From: an uncultured Lachnoclostridium sp.
GTDB lineage: Bacteria > Bacillota > Clostridia > Lachnospirales > Lachnospiraceae
NCBI GenBank assembly: GCA_948330435.1
Contig: CAOJBY010000005.1
Span: 62,001-126,000 of the forward strand
Reading direction: 5' to 3'
DNA: 64,000 nucleotides
In this document: positions 32,244 to 41,178 of the stretch, one piece after another
Numbering within the stretch: the stretch's first letter is position 1
How the letters are laid out: each line of letters starts with the position of its first letter
The notes under the pieces: generated by a model
Databases searched by the model: none
Told to the model about the DNA's origin: nothing
The model's input: only the letters and a program-made list of their open reading frames with translations
Position numbers and translations under genes: made by a program

Positions 32244-34256
32244 ATGAAACTTCCTCTTACCATTTCGCTTTTGGCTTCTAATCGAATTGCAACCCTGGAG
32301 AGGTGTCTGGACTCTTTGAAACCACTTCTTCTGGAAGTTCCGGCAGAGTTGATTATAGTTTTTACCGGAACAGATGAGAGAGTCAGACAGGTGGCGGAAC
32401 GCTACACCGATCAGATCGTTCCCTTTACCTGGTGCAATGATTTTTCGGCGGCCCGAAATGCAGGACTTAAGCATGCGAAAGGTGAATGGTTTCTGTATCT
32501 GGATGATGATGAATGGTTTGAGGATGTGACAGAAATTTGTGATTTTTTTCGCAGCGGAGAATACCGGCAGTACAATTTTGCAGGATATGTTCAGCGTAAT
32601 TATTTGAATTGGATGGGTTCCAGGCATGCAGATGTGGTTGTCTATCGGATGGCCAGGAGAAGCCCGAAACTGCATTTTGAAAATCCCATTCACGAAGAAC
32701 TGCTTCCTTATGTTCCGCCATGTAAGATTTTTCAGGCCTATGTGCATCACTACGGCTACCTTAAGGATACAACAGGGGATAACAGCGGAAAAGCTTCACG
32801 GAATATTCCGCTTTTGCTGGAAGATCTGGAAAAACGACCGGATTATACCAAAAACTATGTTCAGCTTGCACAGGAATACTGCACAGAAGAAAACTGGGAG
32901 CAGGCAGAAGAAATATGCCGCAAGGGCCGCAATGTATGCCCAAAAGAAGAACCTTTACTTAAAGGCTGGCTTCAAGTGGCCCTTGTTGAGATCTTATACA
33001 AGAAAAAAGATTATAAACAGGCAGAGAAAGAAGCCCTGCTGATTCTGGAACGGGAGAAGCCCGTGGAATTGGTACGCCTTCTTTTGTTTGAATTTCTTGT
33101 TGTGATTTATGAGGAACGGAAAGCCTACGAGAAACTGTTAGAATATGGTGTCAAATTTGAAAAGCTTTTGTCTTATATGGAGAGCCGTCCGGATCTTTGG
33201 AGTAACCAACAGATGGGAACTGTGAGCAGAGACAAGGTTCTGCATCCGGAATGGCTTTATCCGATACGCTTAAAATGTGTCAAGGCTTCCCTGGAGCTTG
33301 ATAATCTCAAAGAAGCCGAATTCTTTCTTGAGCTTCTGCCCTGGGAAGATGAATATAGTATTCAAGCATATTATCCCCTGTTGGAACAGTGGAAAAAGGT
33401 CTATGCACCTGCTCTGCCTGAACTTTTGGTCAGGCTGCCTCAGGATTCACCCTACATCTTATATCAAAAATTACTTCATGAAGAACAGAATGGAAATCTT
33501 GAGGCAGGAATGTTTCTTTTTCACCGTTGTCTAAAAGAAATTGATCAGCCTTATCTGCAGAGACAGCTTGTAGAAAAAGCCCTTCATGAAAAAAAGGATT
33601 TATCAGCATTATTGGATCGGATGGATCTGGATTCCTGGAAAATGTGTATCTCCGTTGTCATAAATGAAACACCTTACGTAGAGGATCCATACTTATGGGA
33701 GGCCCGGGAGGTTCTCTTTACAAAATATCCTTTGCAGGGCCTGTGTCTGGAAAAGCTTCTTTGGGAAAGGGTGCTTTCCAGAGGCTTTTTGATGAAAGAA
33801 GATCTGCTGAAAGCTCTGGGGGAATATTGTCGATGTATTCAGGCATTTTATAAGGGACAGTACCGGGAAATGATGTTTGAGGAAAAATCAAGATATCTTC
33901 TCCCCTCGGACTGTCGTATGGCGTTGACAGTCCAGGATGCACTGGAACATTGGACCCAGGGAAAACTAACCGAAACTGTCCGGTTGTTCCGCCAGGCACT
34001 AAAGATTTATCCCCAGATAACAGGCATAATCCGTGAAGTTCTCCGCCTTTTAAAAAATGAAACAGCAGGGCCTCCCCAAACAGCAGGTGCAGAATTTGAG
34101 CAACTGGCAGTACAAATGAAAGCAGCATTGAATGGTATGGTGCAAAGGGGACAATATAAGGAAGCCATGTCCGTGCTGTCGCAGCTTCTGCCGTTGCTGC
34201 CAAATGATATGGAACTTTTGAAGCTTTGGCAGCTTCTGCTAAGCCGGACCTGTTAA
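32244..34256 (+). CDS. Flagellin-linked glycosyltransferase 2, GT2 plus TPR (phase-variable)
   Basis: A 670-residue paralogue of the transferase at 27.2 kb. The first about 107 residues are almost identical, including YLDDDEW. After residue 107 identity drops abruptly to roughly half, although motifs such as HFENPIHEEL and LAVQMKAALNGMVQRGQYKEA are kept. The changed part includes the acceptor side of the GT2 domain and all TPR-like helices, so acceptor or donor choice may differ to suit flagellin 2. AAGGAG precedes the ATG. Its stop overlaps by 4 bases the end of the facing 97-aa gene. Confidence 0.88.
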   Translation: MKLPLTISLLASNRIATLERCLDSLKPLLLEVPAELIIVFTGTDERVRQVAERYTDQIVPFTWCNDFSAARNAGLKHAKGEWFLYLDDDEWFEDVTEICDFFRSGEYRQYNFAGYVQRNYLNWMGSRHADVVVYRMARRSPKLHFENPIHEELLPYVPPCKIFQAYVHHYGYLKDTTGDNSGKASRNIPLLLEDLEKRPDYTKNYVQLAQEYCTEENWEQAEEICRKGRNVCPKEEPLLKGWLQVALVEILYKKKDYKQAEKEALLILEREKPVELVRLLLFEFLVVIYEERKAYEKLLEYGVKFEKLLSYMESRPDLWSNQQMGTVSRDKVLHPEWLYPIRLKCVKASLELDNLKEAEFFLELLPWEDEYSIQAYYPLLEQWKKVYAPALPELLVRLPQDSPYILYQKLLHEEQNGNLEAGMFLFHRCLKEIDQPYLQRQLVEKALHEKKDLSALLDRMDLDSWKMCISVVINETPYVEDPYLWEAREVLFTKYPLQGLCLEKLLWERVLSRGFLMKEDLLKALGEYCRCIQAFYKGQYREMMFEEKSRYLLPSDCRMALTVQDALEHWTQGKLTETVRLFRQALKIYPQITGIIREVLRLLKNETAGPPQTAGAEFEQLAVQMKAALNGMVQRGQYKEAMSVLSQLLPLLPNDMELLKLWQLLLSRTC

Positions 34257-34546
34257 AGCATTACCCTGGTGGCCGCTTCCCACCGGCCTTTCTGCCCCTC
34301 ATATTCCTCATTCAGCCAAGATATCGCTTCATCAAATCCCTCCTGGGTAAAGGGAAACTCCCGACAGGTCTTCTCCTCCTCCGGCGTCATCTCAAAGCAA
34401 CAGGGCTCCGGGTAAATCACAGCCTCCAGGCAGGTTTCTTCTTCCTTTGTTTTCTTCTTCAGCCGATAACGCATCCCCTGATAACTGCCTGTGTATACAC
34501 TTCGGTTTATATAGGGAAGACCTGCCTGTCCATGTAAATCTATCAT
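34253..34546 (-). CDS. Hypothetical 97-aa protein
   Basis: A small soluble protein starting MIDLHGQAGLPYINR at ATG 34546; GGGAG lies close upstream, and the longer in-frame start at 34639 would run into the aminotransferase gene. It has MRYRLKKK, EAVIYPEPCCFEMTPEEEK and a C-terminal WLNEEYEGQKGRWE. I do not know its family. It follows the aminotransferase by 16 bases on the same strand, so it is probably co-transcribed. Its 3' end overlaps the facing glycosyltransferase gene. Confidence 0.65.
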   Translation of the reverse strand: MIDLHGQAGLPYINRSVYTGSYQGMRYRLKKKTKEEETCLEAVIYPEPCCFEMTPEEEKTCREFPFTQEGFDEAISWLNEEYEGQKGRWEAATRVML

Positions 34547-34562
34547 AACTCCCTCACTCCTC

Positions 34563-35819
34563 TTACAACGGATGTCTCCTGCGGACCACCTCAAAGGCCT
34601 CCTTAGCCACAGCCAGGGTCTCAGCAATATCATCATCACTTAATGCCGCATTAATAAAGTGATTGTGATGATTTGTAAAGAACACACCCCGAAGTACACA
34701 CTCCGCCACCCATTCCTGATGCAGCGTCAAGGTAGGATCATCTGCGATCCGCAGATAGAACAGAGACGGCACTCCGCTCACATGCAAATCAAATTCAAAC
34801 CCCTTAGCAGCTTCAATCAGTCCTTCTTTAAGCTTCGTTCCCTTTTCATTTAGCAATGCAGTGATATCCAGCCGCTTCATCTTCTCAATACAGGCAATCC
34901 CTGCTGCAAAAGGTACGGCACTCATCCAGTAGCTTCCCGTATAAGAAAGGCTGCTGACAGAATTCTTGAGAAAATCCTTGCCGCAGAGGGCAGACACATT
35001 ATAGCCATTGGCCAAAGCCTTGCAAAAACAGATGAGATCCGCCTCAAACCCAAAGTAATGATCTGATCCCGCCATATCCAGCCGGAACCCCGCACGCACA
35101 TCATCAATCACCAGGACCGTATCATTTCTTGTGCAAAGCTCTCTTACTTTCGTCCAGAACCCATCCTTCGGCAGCTCATTATCCTTGAAATTCCCATGCA
35201 TATAAGGCTGTCCAATCACGGCCGCAATCTCATTCTTATTTTCCGCAAATACCCGTTCCAGAGTCTCGTAATCATTCCAGTCTACATACAGATTGTTGCA
35301 CACATCCTCCTCAATCACCCCGGCATAGTCAATCTTCTGGGTCCAGGGAGCGATTCCATGATAATATCCTTTAAAAAACACGATTTTCTTCCGATGGGTA
35401 TAGGCACGGGCCGTCATCACGGCCAGGGTAGTCACATCATTGCCGTTTTTTGCAAAAAAAGCCCAATCAGCCGTATGTACGGTTTCCACCAAAAGCTCCG
35501 CAAAATCTATCATTTTCGTTGAGGGCGAGGTCATACAGTTCCCCAACTCCATCTGAGTCCTTGCCGCCTCATCCACATCCGGATCGCAGTATCCCAGAAT
35601 ATTTGGACCGTAGGCACACATGTAATCAATAAATCTGTTTCCGTCCACATCCCAGAAATAGCTTCCTTTAGCCCTCTCGCCAAACAACGGAAAGGCTTCC
35701 ACCGGAATAAAACAGCCCTCCGCCGGTCCCAGGTGTCCATAAACACCGGAGGGAATCACCCTAGCTGCCCTTGTAAACGCTTCTCTGCTCTTTGTATAGG
35801 TATTTAACCCTCTCATCAT
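34563..35819 (-). CDS. Class III aminotransferase, glutamate-1-semialdehyde aminomutase-like
   Basis: A 418-residue PLP enzyme of fold type I. It has FWDVDGNRFIDYMCAYGPNILGY at the start (split by small changes), FFAKNGNDVTT for cofactor contacts, VIDDVRAGFR with the PLP aspartate, and CKALANGYN with the Schiff-base lysine. Overall it is closest to HemL-type 2,1-aminomutases. No other haem genes are nearby, and the neighbour is an SCP2-like protein, so the substrate is more likely another amino-sugar or amino-acid intermediate. GGAGGGAG precedes the ATG. Co-directional with the genes on both sides. Confidence 0.85.
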   Translation of the reverse strand: MMRGLNTYTKSREAFTRAARVIPSGVYGHLGPAEGCFIPVEAFPLFGERAKGSYFWDVDGNRFIDYMCAYGPNILGYCDPDVDEAARTQMELGNCMTSPSTKMIDFAELLVETVHTADWAFFAKNGNDVTTLAVMTARAYTHRKKIVFFKGYYHGIAPWTQKIDYAGVIEEDVCNNLYVDWNDYETLERVFAENKNEIAAVIGQPYMHGNFKDNELPKDGFWTKVRELCTRNDTVLVIDDVRAGFRLDMAGSDHYFGFEADLICFCKALANGYNVSALCGKDFLKNSVSSLSYTGSYWMSAVPFAAGIACIEKMKRLDITALLNEKGTKLKEGLIEAAKGFEFDLHVSGVPSLFYLRIADDPTLTLHQEWVAECVLRGVFFTNHHNHFINAALSDDDIAETLAVAKEAFEVVRRRHPL

Positions 35820-35831
35820 TTTTCTCCCTCC

Positions 35832-36602
35832 TTAAGCCAAATACAGGCCCACACGGTCCAAAATCCGGTTCATATTGTCAAGCATGGAAATCATACCACT
35901 CATACGGATATCACCTGTTCCAATGCATGCCAGAGAATTTACCTTCCCGTCAAAAAGGTCTCTCGCAATAGTAATACTCCCAAATTCCATGCAGGCATCC
36001 GGTGCCTTGGGTGTCCTTTTTACTGTTGTCAGATGATGATCTTTTACGCAGACAGAGGCCGTAGGCCCATTTTTAATAGAAAGCTTGATAATCCCGTCAT
36101 TCATATAGGAAGCACTGGCCCGGCTCACCTTATCATGGTTCCCGATCTGGCTGATTGCCGCTGCTATGGTATAAAACATAAGCGTCGTACTCTTCTCAAA
36201 AAATGCAGGATCCGCAAGGTCCTCCGGCGAAGCTTTCAAATAGCGGGTCAAAATATCCGTAAGTCTTGTAAAGCCTTTCAGCAAAAAGGGAAGCTTTGTA
36301 AAGCCTTTCGACGGAATGGGTGTCACCGTCCCATCAATCATCCCATTAAACTTTTGCACACTGGAAAAGGGCAGGCGAATCTGACAATGTTCGGCCCCAC
36401 TCTTAAGCCGGCAGGTTCCATGATCAAAAAACAGAGTTGCCGCCGGCCCATTCGCTGCCGCAAAACCAATGCTCACTTGCTTATCTGCAATCAAGTCCTT
36501 TGCCTCATCATCAATGCTACACAGATTCTCCAGTGTGCCAAGCACTGCAAAAAGATTAATATATGCCAAAGTCTTTTCATCCGTATTATGTTGTCCAATC
36601 AT
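35832..36602 (-). CDS. Hypothetical protein with SCP2-like C-terminus
   Basis: About 256 residues, starting MIGQHNTDEK at ATG 36602 with GGAGGAG upstream. It has no signal or membrane segment. The C-terminal pattern (FGSITIARDLFDGKVNSLAC then IGTGDIRMSG, LDNMNRILDRVGLYL) is like the lipid-binding SCP2 fold, in which a hydrophobic pocket holds a fatty or sterol-like ligand. The match is weak. It lies 13 bases before the aminotransferase gene and probably forms a unit with it and the 97-aa gene. Confidence 0.5.
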   Translation of the reverse strand: MIGQHNTDEKTLAYINLFAVLGTLENLCSIDDEAKDLIADKQVSIGFAAANGPAATLFFDHGTCRLKSGAEHCQIRLPFSSVQKFNGMIDGTVTPIPSKGFTKLPFLLKGFTRLTDILTRYLKASPEDLADPAFFEKSTTLMFYTIAAAISQIGNHDKVSRASASYMNDGIIKLSIKNGPTASVCVKDHHLTTVKRTPKAPDACMEFGSITIARDLFDGKVNSLACIGTGDIRMSGMISMLDNMNRILDRVGLYLA

Positions 36603-36752
36603 GTCTTCTCCTCCGCCCTTCCTTAATAGCAATACACATTTCCGCCTGCACTTTTTACTGTCCTACATTTATCCAGTATACGTTTTCACTTTCCAAAAGT
36701 CAATTTAGATGATATCATAAGACTCAAGTATGAGTTTACAAAAGGAGAGATT

Positions 36753-37898
36753 ATGACCAGGAAATTATACTATGAAAATAGTCATCAAAAAGAGTTTACG
36801 GCCACTGTAATCAATTGCGAAGCCTCTATGGATGCCTACCGCATCTGTCTTGACCAGACCGCCTTTTTCCCGGAAAGCGGCGGACAGGCCGGTGATAAAG
36901 GCTTTTTAAATACATATGAAGTCTTTGATACCCAGGAAAAAGACAATCTCATATGGCATTACACCAGAGTTCCCATAGAGCCCGGGACCATTGTAAGCGG
37001 ACAAATCGACTGGGCCAAACGCTTCGACCGAATGCAGCAGCATACCGGAGAACACATCGTATCCGGCCTGATTCACAGATACTTCCATTATAATAATGTA
37101 GGTTTCCACCTGGGGGAAACAGAAGTAACCCTGGATTTTGACGGTCCCATCACCAAAGAAGAACTCAAAAGAATTGAGAAAGAGGCCAATGAAGTCCTTT
37201 GGTGCAACCTGCCCATAGAAATCGCCTATCCCTCCAAAGAAGAACTTAAAACCCTCCACTACCGCAGTAAAATTGAAATTCGGGGTCAGGTACGTATTGT
37301 TACCATCCCCGATATTGATGTATGTGCCTGCTGTGCCCCCCATGTATCCTTCACCGGAGAAATTGGTCTCATTAAACTTACAGGCGTTCAGTCTCACCGG
37401 GGAGGTGTCCGTATACATCTGCTGGCCGGAAAGAGGGCCCTTGCTGACTATGGGGAAAAAGAGCAGGCTGTAAAAGCAATCTCCGTCCTCCTATCCGCCA
37501 AAGAAGAGGATGTCCCCAAAGCTGTGGAACGCCTGAAGCAAGAAAATTTCAACCTGGTTGGTCAGATTCTCCAACTTCACAAAACTCTGATTGAGCAAAA
37601 AGCCGCCCTTGTACCAGAGGGTACGAAAGACATCGCCTTTTTCGAAAAAGATCTGGATAATAACACCGCACGGGAATTTGTCAATCTCCTCACCAGGCGC
37701 TGTACGGGAATCGCCTGCGTCTTCACAGGAAATGATACCACCGGCTACCGCTATATTCTGGGAAGTTCCCGGGAAGATGTCCGTCCTTTATGTAAAAAAC
37801 TCAATGAAACTTTCCAGGGAAAGGGAGGTGGCAAACCGGAGATGGTTCAGGGTTCCCTGAACGGAGCAGCCAAAGCCATTCAAGAACTGCTGTTTTAA
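36753..37898 (+). CDS. Alanyl-tRNA editing protein (AlaX-L type)
   Basis: A 381-residue stand-alone editing protein. The N-terminal beta-barrel carries AFFPESGGQAGDKG; the zinc site uses MQQHTGEHIVSG (HxxxH) and CACCAPHVSFTGEIG. The C-terminal third resembles the DHHA1 domain of AlaRS (GKGGGKPEMVQGS). It hydrolyses Ser- or Gly-tRNA(Ala) mischarged by alanyl-tRNA synthetase. There is no aminoacylation domain, so it is not AlaRS itself. It starts the plus strand, divergent from the SCP2-like gene. Confidence 0.93.
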   Translation: MTRKLYYENSHQKEFTATVINCEASMDAYRICLDQTAFFPESGGQAGDKGFLNTYEVFDTQEKDNLIWHYTRVPIEPGTIVSGQIDWAKRFDRMQQHTGEHIVSGLIHRYFHYNNVGFHLGETEVTLDFDGPITKEELKRIEKEANEVLWCNLPIEIAYPSKEELKTLHYRSKIEIRGQVRIVTIPDIDVCACCAPHVSFTGEIGLIKLTGVQSHRGGVRIHLLAGKRALADYGEKEQAVKAISVLLSAKEEDVPKAVERLKQENFNLVGQILQLHKTLIEQKAALVPEGTKDIAFFEKDLDNNTAREFVNLLTRRCTGIACVFTGNDTTGYRYILGSSREDVRPLCKKLNETFQGKGGGKPEMVQGSLNGAAKAIQELLF

Positions 37899-37913
37899 CA
37901 TCCCGTCCTTTTG

Positions 37914-38477
37914 TTACAGACGCAGTGCCCTCTCAATCAGCTTTTCATAAACCGGCATCATATCTGGCTCTGTCACTTTCTCCTGCAGCATCTCTAAAGG
38001 AATCCAGGCCACCCCGCTGTTTTCATCCTCTTTCACCTGCAAGGCCTCTTCCTCATCAGTCTCCAGCAGAAAGCTTACATTCAAATGTAAATGAGCACTC
38101 ACATACTGTCCTCGTTTAAAATGTCCCCAAACCGGCAGAACCTCCAGGCTCTGCATCTCTTCCCTGATGGAGCTGACTTTCTTAATTCCTGTCTCCTCCT
38201 GTGCCTCACGCACAGCCGTAAGAAGCAGTTTCTCCTCACCGTCTGCATGTCCTCCCGTCCAGGACCAAGACCGGTAAATATTGTGATACACCATAAGAAG
38301 CTTCCTCCGATCCCGATTAAAGATCAAAGAGGAAGCTGTCATATGGGCCATCTCGCACTGTCTTGTCCCAATCGTATTCGGAAACAACTCCACATAGTGA
38401 AGCATCAACTGCCGATCTCGTTCTTCCTGTTCACAAATCGGCCGATAATCCAAAATTTGTCTTTGGTAACAGTTCAT
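37914..38477 (-). CDS. Nudix hydrolase
   Basis: A 187-residue Nudix-fold protein. The Nudix box starts GGHADGEEKLLLTAVREAQEE and continues TG; its glutamates bind magnesium. It is about the size of pyrophosphohydrolases acting on nucleoside diphosphate-X compounds, but the substrate is not predictable. Its ATG overlaps the rubredoxin stop by one base (TAATG), so the two are translated together. Confidence 0.9.
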   Translation of the reverse strand: MNCYQRQILDYRPICEQEERDRQLMLHYVELFPNTIGTRQCEMAHMTASSLIFNRDRRKLLMVYHNIYRSWSWTGGHADGEEKLLLTAVREAQEETGIKKVSSIREEMQSLEVLPVWGHFKRGQYVSAHLHLNVSFLLETDEEEALQVKEDENSGVAWIPLEMLQEKVTEPDMMPVYEKLIERALRL

Positions 38478-38635
38478 TATGCCTCCGTAAATTCATCCTT
38501 GCCTACACCACAGATAGGACATACCCAGTCTTCCGGAAGATCTTCAAAAGCAGTTCCGGCTGCAATCCCATTATCCGGATCACCTACCTCTGGATCATAC
38601 TCATAGCCACAGGGTTCACATACATACTTTTTCAT
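38477..38635 (-). CDS. Rubredoxin
   Basis: A 52-residue electron carrier with the two iron-binding loops CEPCGY and CPICGV (CxxC pairs), plus the typical YDPEVGDPDNGI and FEDLPEDWVCP. ATG 38635 gives the usual rubredoxin length and follows GGAGACAA; the longer frame to 38722 is not needed. In anaerobes rubredoxin feeds electrons to peroxide- or oxygen-detoxifying enzymes. Here it is paired with a Nudix hydrolase. Confidence 0.96.
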   Translation of the reverse strand: MKKYVCEPCGYEYDPEVGDPDNGIAAGTAFEDLPEDWVCPICGVGKDEFTEA

Positions 38636-38826
38636 AGTTATTGTCTCCTTTCCATAATCGTCCCGTAATATCCATTCCAGTTTTTTATCTGGAAGAATTT
38701 CCGTTCTACTAGAATATACCAAAAAATCCGTCTTTATTCCATAGCTTTTTCATTTTTATTTAAAATTTTTTCATCTAAAGTCCTCGATTTTCCCCACTTT
38801 CTTGTATAATCTTCTAAATACGACAA

Positions 38827-38838
38827 ACAATATCTTGT
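38827..38838. promoter_or_regulatory. NrdR box 1
   Basis: ACAATATCTTGT fits the core of the NrdR consensus (ACACWATATATWGTGT). It is 31 bases, or three helical turns, from box 2, which is the usual NrdR arrangement. Confidence 0.75.
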
Positions 38839-38846
38839 AATCCTTA

Positions 38847-38875
38847 TTGACAACACCACTATATCTTGTTACAAT
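38847..38875 (+). promoter_or_regulatory. nrdD: nrdD promoter with NrdR box 2 in the spacer
   Basis: A consensus -35 TTGACA (38847-38852), a 17-base spacer and -10 TACAAT (38870-38875). NrdR box 2 (ACTATATCTTGT, 38858-38869) fills the spacer, so NrdR binding would block RNA polymerase directly. No gene lies in the rest of 38636-38926. Confidence 0.8.
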
Positions 38876-38926
38876 AAGTTTCGTCACTATCTATTACAAT
38901 ACAAATCGGAAATTGAGGGAAGTTTT

Positions 38927-41104
38927 ATGAAAATTATTAAGAGAAGCGGCACCGAGGTTGATTTCGATCCTCAAAAAATCATCATTGCCGTAGCTAAAGC
39001 AAATGAAAAGGTTGTTCCCAGTGCCCGGATGACCTCTCTTCAGATCAGACGAATCGCCGAGGACGTACAGATTGCCGCTCAGAATATGAATCGCTCCTTA
39101 AGTGTCGAGGAGATTCAGGATATTGTTGAAGATCAGATTATGAATCAGCGGGCTTTCGATGTAGCCAGACGTTACATCACCTACCGCTATAAGAGAGCCA
39201 TGGTTCGTAAGTCCAACACCACCGATGAGCAGATCCTAAGTCTCATTGAGTGCAACAACGAAGAAGTAAAGCAGGAGAACTCCAACAAGAATCCCACGGT
39301 CAACAGTGTACAGCGCGACTATATGGCCGGTGAGGTAAGCAAGGATATTACCAAACGTTTTCTTCTTCCCACAGAGATTGTGTCAGCTCATGATCAGGGA
39401 TTGATTCATTTTCACGATGCAGACTATTTTGCCCAGCATATGCACAACTGTGATCTGGTGAATCTGGAGGACATGCTTCAGAATGGAACCGTCATCAGCG
39501 GCACGATGATCGAGAAGCCCCACAGCTTCTCCACCGCCTGCAATATTGCCACCCAGATCATTGCCCAGGTGGCCTCCTGCCAGTATGGCGGACAGAGCAT
39601 TTCTCTTACGCATCTGGCTCCCTTTGTAGACATCAGCCGGAAGAAGATTCGCAGGCAGGTAGCTGACGAACTCCATTCCATTCACGAGGCCGTAACGGAA
39701 GAGGAGATCAACACCATCACAGAAAAACGCCTTCATGAGGAGGTGAGAAATGGTGTGCAGATGATCCAGTATCAGGTCGTTACTTTGATGACCACCAATG
39801 GACAGGCTCCTTTTGTAACTGTCTTTATGTATCTCAACGAGGCAAAGAATGAACAGGAGAAAAATGATCTTGCTCTGATTATTGAAGAAACCCTCCGTCA
39901 GCGCTACGAGGGTGTAAAAAACGAAAAGGGAATCTGGATCACCCCTGCCTTTCCCAAACTCATTTATGTGCTGGAGGAGGATAACATCCACGAGGACAGC
40001 AAATACTACTACCTGACCAAGCTGGCAGCCAAGTGTACGGCCAAACGTCTGGTACCGGATTATATTTCTGAAAAAATTATGCTTCAGAACAAGATTGACA
40101 AGAACGGCGAAGGCCACTGTTATACCTGTATGGGCTGCCGCAGCTTCCTGACTCCCTATGTGGATGAAGATGGAAATCCAAAGTATTACGGCCGTTTCAA
40201 TCAGGGTGTTGTTACCGTCAATCTGGTAGACATTGGTCTCTCTGCAGATGGAGATATAGAACGATTCTGGGAGATCTTTGACGATCGCATGGAGCTTTGC
40301 CATAGAGCCCTCCAGTGTCGTCATGAGCGTCTCACCGGAACCCTTTCCGACGCTGCCCCTATTCTCTGGCAGCATGGAGCTCTACTTCGTCTGAATAAGG
40401 GTGAGACCATTGACAAATACCTCCACAACGGATATTCTACCCTTTCTCTGGGCTATGCCGGCCTCTGGGAGTGCGTCTACAGTCTGAACGGCAAGAAGCT
40501 TACGGAAGCCGAGGGAGAAGCATTGGGCCTTGAGATTATGCGGAAATTAAACGAATATACGGCCAAGTGGAAAGCTGCCGAGCAGATTGACTACTCTCTC
40601 TATGGTACACCTCTGGAGAGCACCACCTACAAGTTTGCAAAATGTCTCCAGAAGCGTTTCGGCATTGTAAAGAATGTAACGGACAAGAGCTATATCACCA
40701 ACAGCTATCATGTTCATGTAACGGAAAATATTGATGCTTTTGAGAAGCTGGCTCTGGAAGCCAAGTTCCAGGCACTCTCACCCGGAGGGGCAATCTCCTA
40801 TGTAGAGGTTCCCAATATGCAGAATAATCTGGATGCCGTCCTCTCTGTTATGCGTTTTATCTATGATAACATTATGTATGCAGAGTTGAATACCAAGAGT
40901 GATTACTGCCAGGTCTGCGGCTATGACGGGGAGATCGAGATCCAGGAGGATGATCATGGAAAACTCATCTGGAAATGTCCCAACTGCGGTAATACAGACC
41001 AGAATAAGATGAACGTGGCCCGGCGTACCTGCGGCTACATCGGAACTCAATTCTGGAACCAGGGGCGAACCCAGGAGATTAAAGAACGGGTGCTTCACCT
41101 GTAA
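38927..41104 (+). CDS. nrdD: Anaerobic ribonucleoside-triphosphate reductase (class III)
   Basis: A 725-residue enzyme that makes dNTPs without oxygen by glycyl-radical chemistry. Residues 1-95 are an ATP-cone for dNTP feedback. The catalytic barrel has the GHCYTCMGCRSF active-site region. The C-terminus has the zinc site CQVCGYDGE...CPNCGN and the glycyl-radical loop RRTCGYIGTQFWNQGR. It is followed 74 bases later by its activase gene and preceded by paired NrdR boxes. Confidence 0.97.
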   Translation: MKIIKRSGTEVDFDPQKIIIAVAKANEKVVPSARMTSLQIRRIAEDVQIAAQNMNRSLSVEEIQDIVEDQIMNQRAFDVARRYITYRYKRAMVRKSNTTDEQILSLIECNNEEVKQENSNKNPTVNSVQRDYMAGEVSKDITKRFLLPTEIVSAHDQGLIHFHDADYFAQHMHNCDLVNLEDMLQNGTVISGTMIEKPHSFSTACNIATQIIAQVASCQYGGQSISLTHLAPFVDISRKKIRRQVADELHSIHEAVTEEEINTITEKRLHEEVRNGVQMIQYQVVTLMTTNGQAPFVTVFMYLNEAKNEQEKNDLALIIEETLRQRYEGVKNEKGIWITPAFPKLIYVLEEDNIHEDSKYYYLTKLAAKCTAKRLVPDYISEKIMLQNKIDKNGEGHCYTCMGCRSFLTPYVDEDGNPKYYGRFNQGVVTVNLVDIGLSADGDIERFWEIFDDRMELCHRALQCRHERLTGTLSDAAPILWQHGALLRLNKGETIDKYLHNGYSTLSLGYAGLWECVYSLNGKKLTEAEGEALGLEIMRKLNEYTAKWKAAEQIDYSLYGTPLESTTYKFAKCLQKRFGIVKNVTDKSYITNSYHVHVTENIDAFEKLALEAKFQALSPGGAISYVEVPNMQNNLDAVLSVMRFIYDNIMYAELNTKSDYCQVCGYDGEIEIQEDDHGKLIWKCPNCGNTDQNKMNVARRTCGYIGTQFWNQGRTQEIKERVLHL

Positions 41105-41123
41105 CTTTTAACAAGTACCAGGG

Positions 41124-41157
41124 CTGTCGCAGGAGTTCTTCCTGCGGCAGTTCTTTT
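41124..41157 (+). terminator. Hairpin between nrdD and nrdG
   Basis: The stem CTGTCGCAGGA / TCCTGCGGCAG around GTTCT is followed by TTCTTTTT. It looks like an intrinsic terminator or attenuator and would lower nrdG expression relative to nrdD. Confidence 0.65.
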
Positions 41158-41178
41158 TGAACGCAAAGGAAACCTGCC

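Larger units (their letters stand above)
31160..32565 (+). repeat. Right arm of the 1.4-kb inverted repeat
   Basis: Mirror of 28893-30279. Identity ends sharply at 32565, within the glycosyltransferase gene after codons for FFRSGEY. The central flagellin region (about 31605-31900) is divergent. Confidence 0.9.

Noticed and set aside
39383..40375. 330-codon open frame on the minus strand opposite nrdD
   Set aside because: Antisense shadow of nrdD without recognisable domains.
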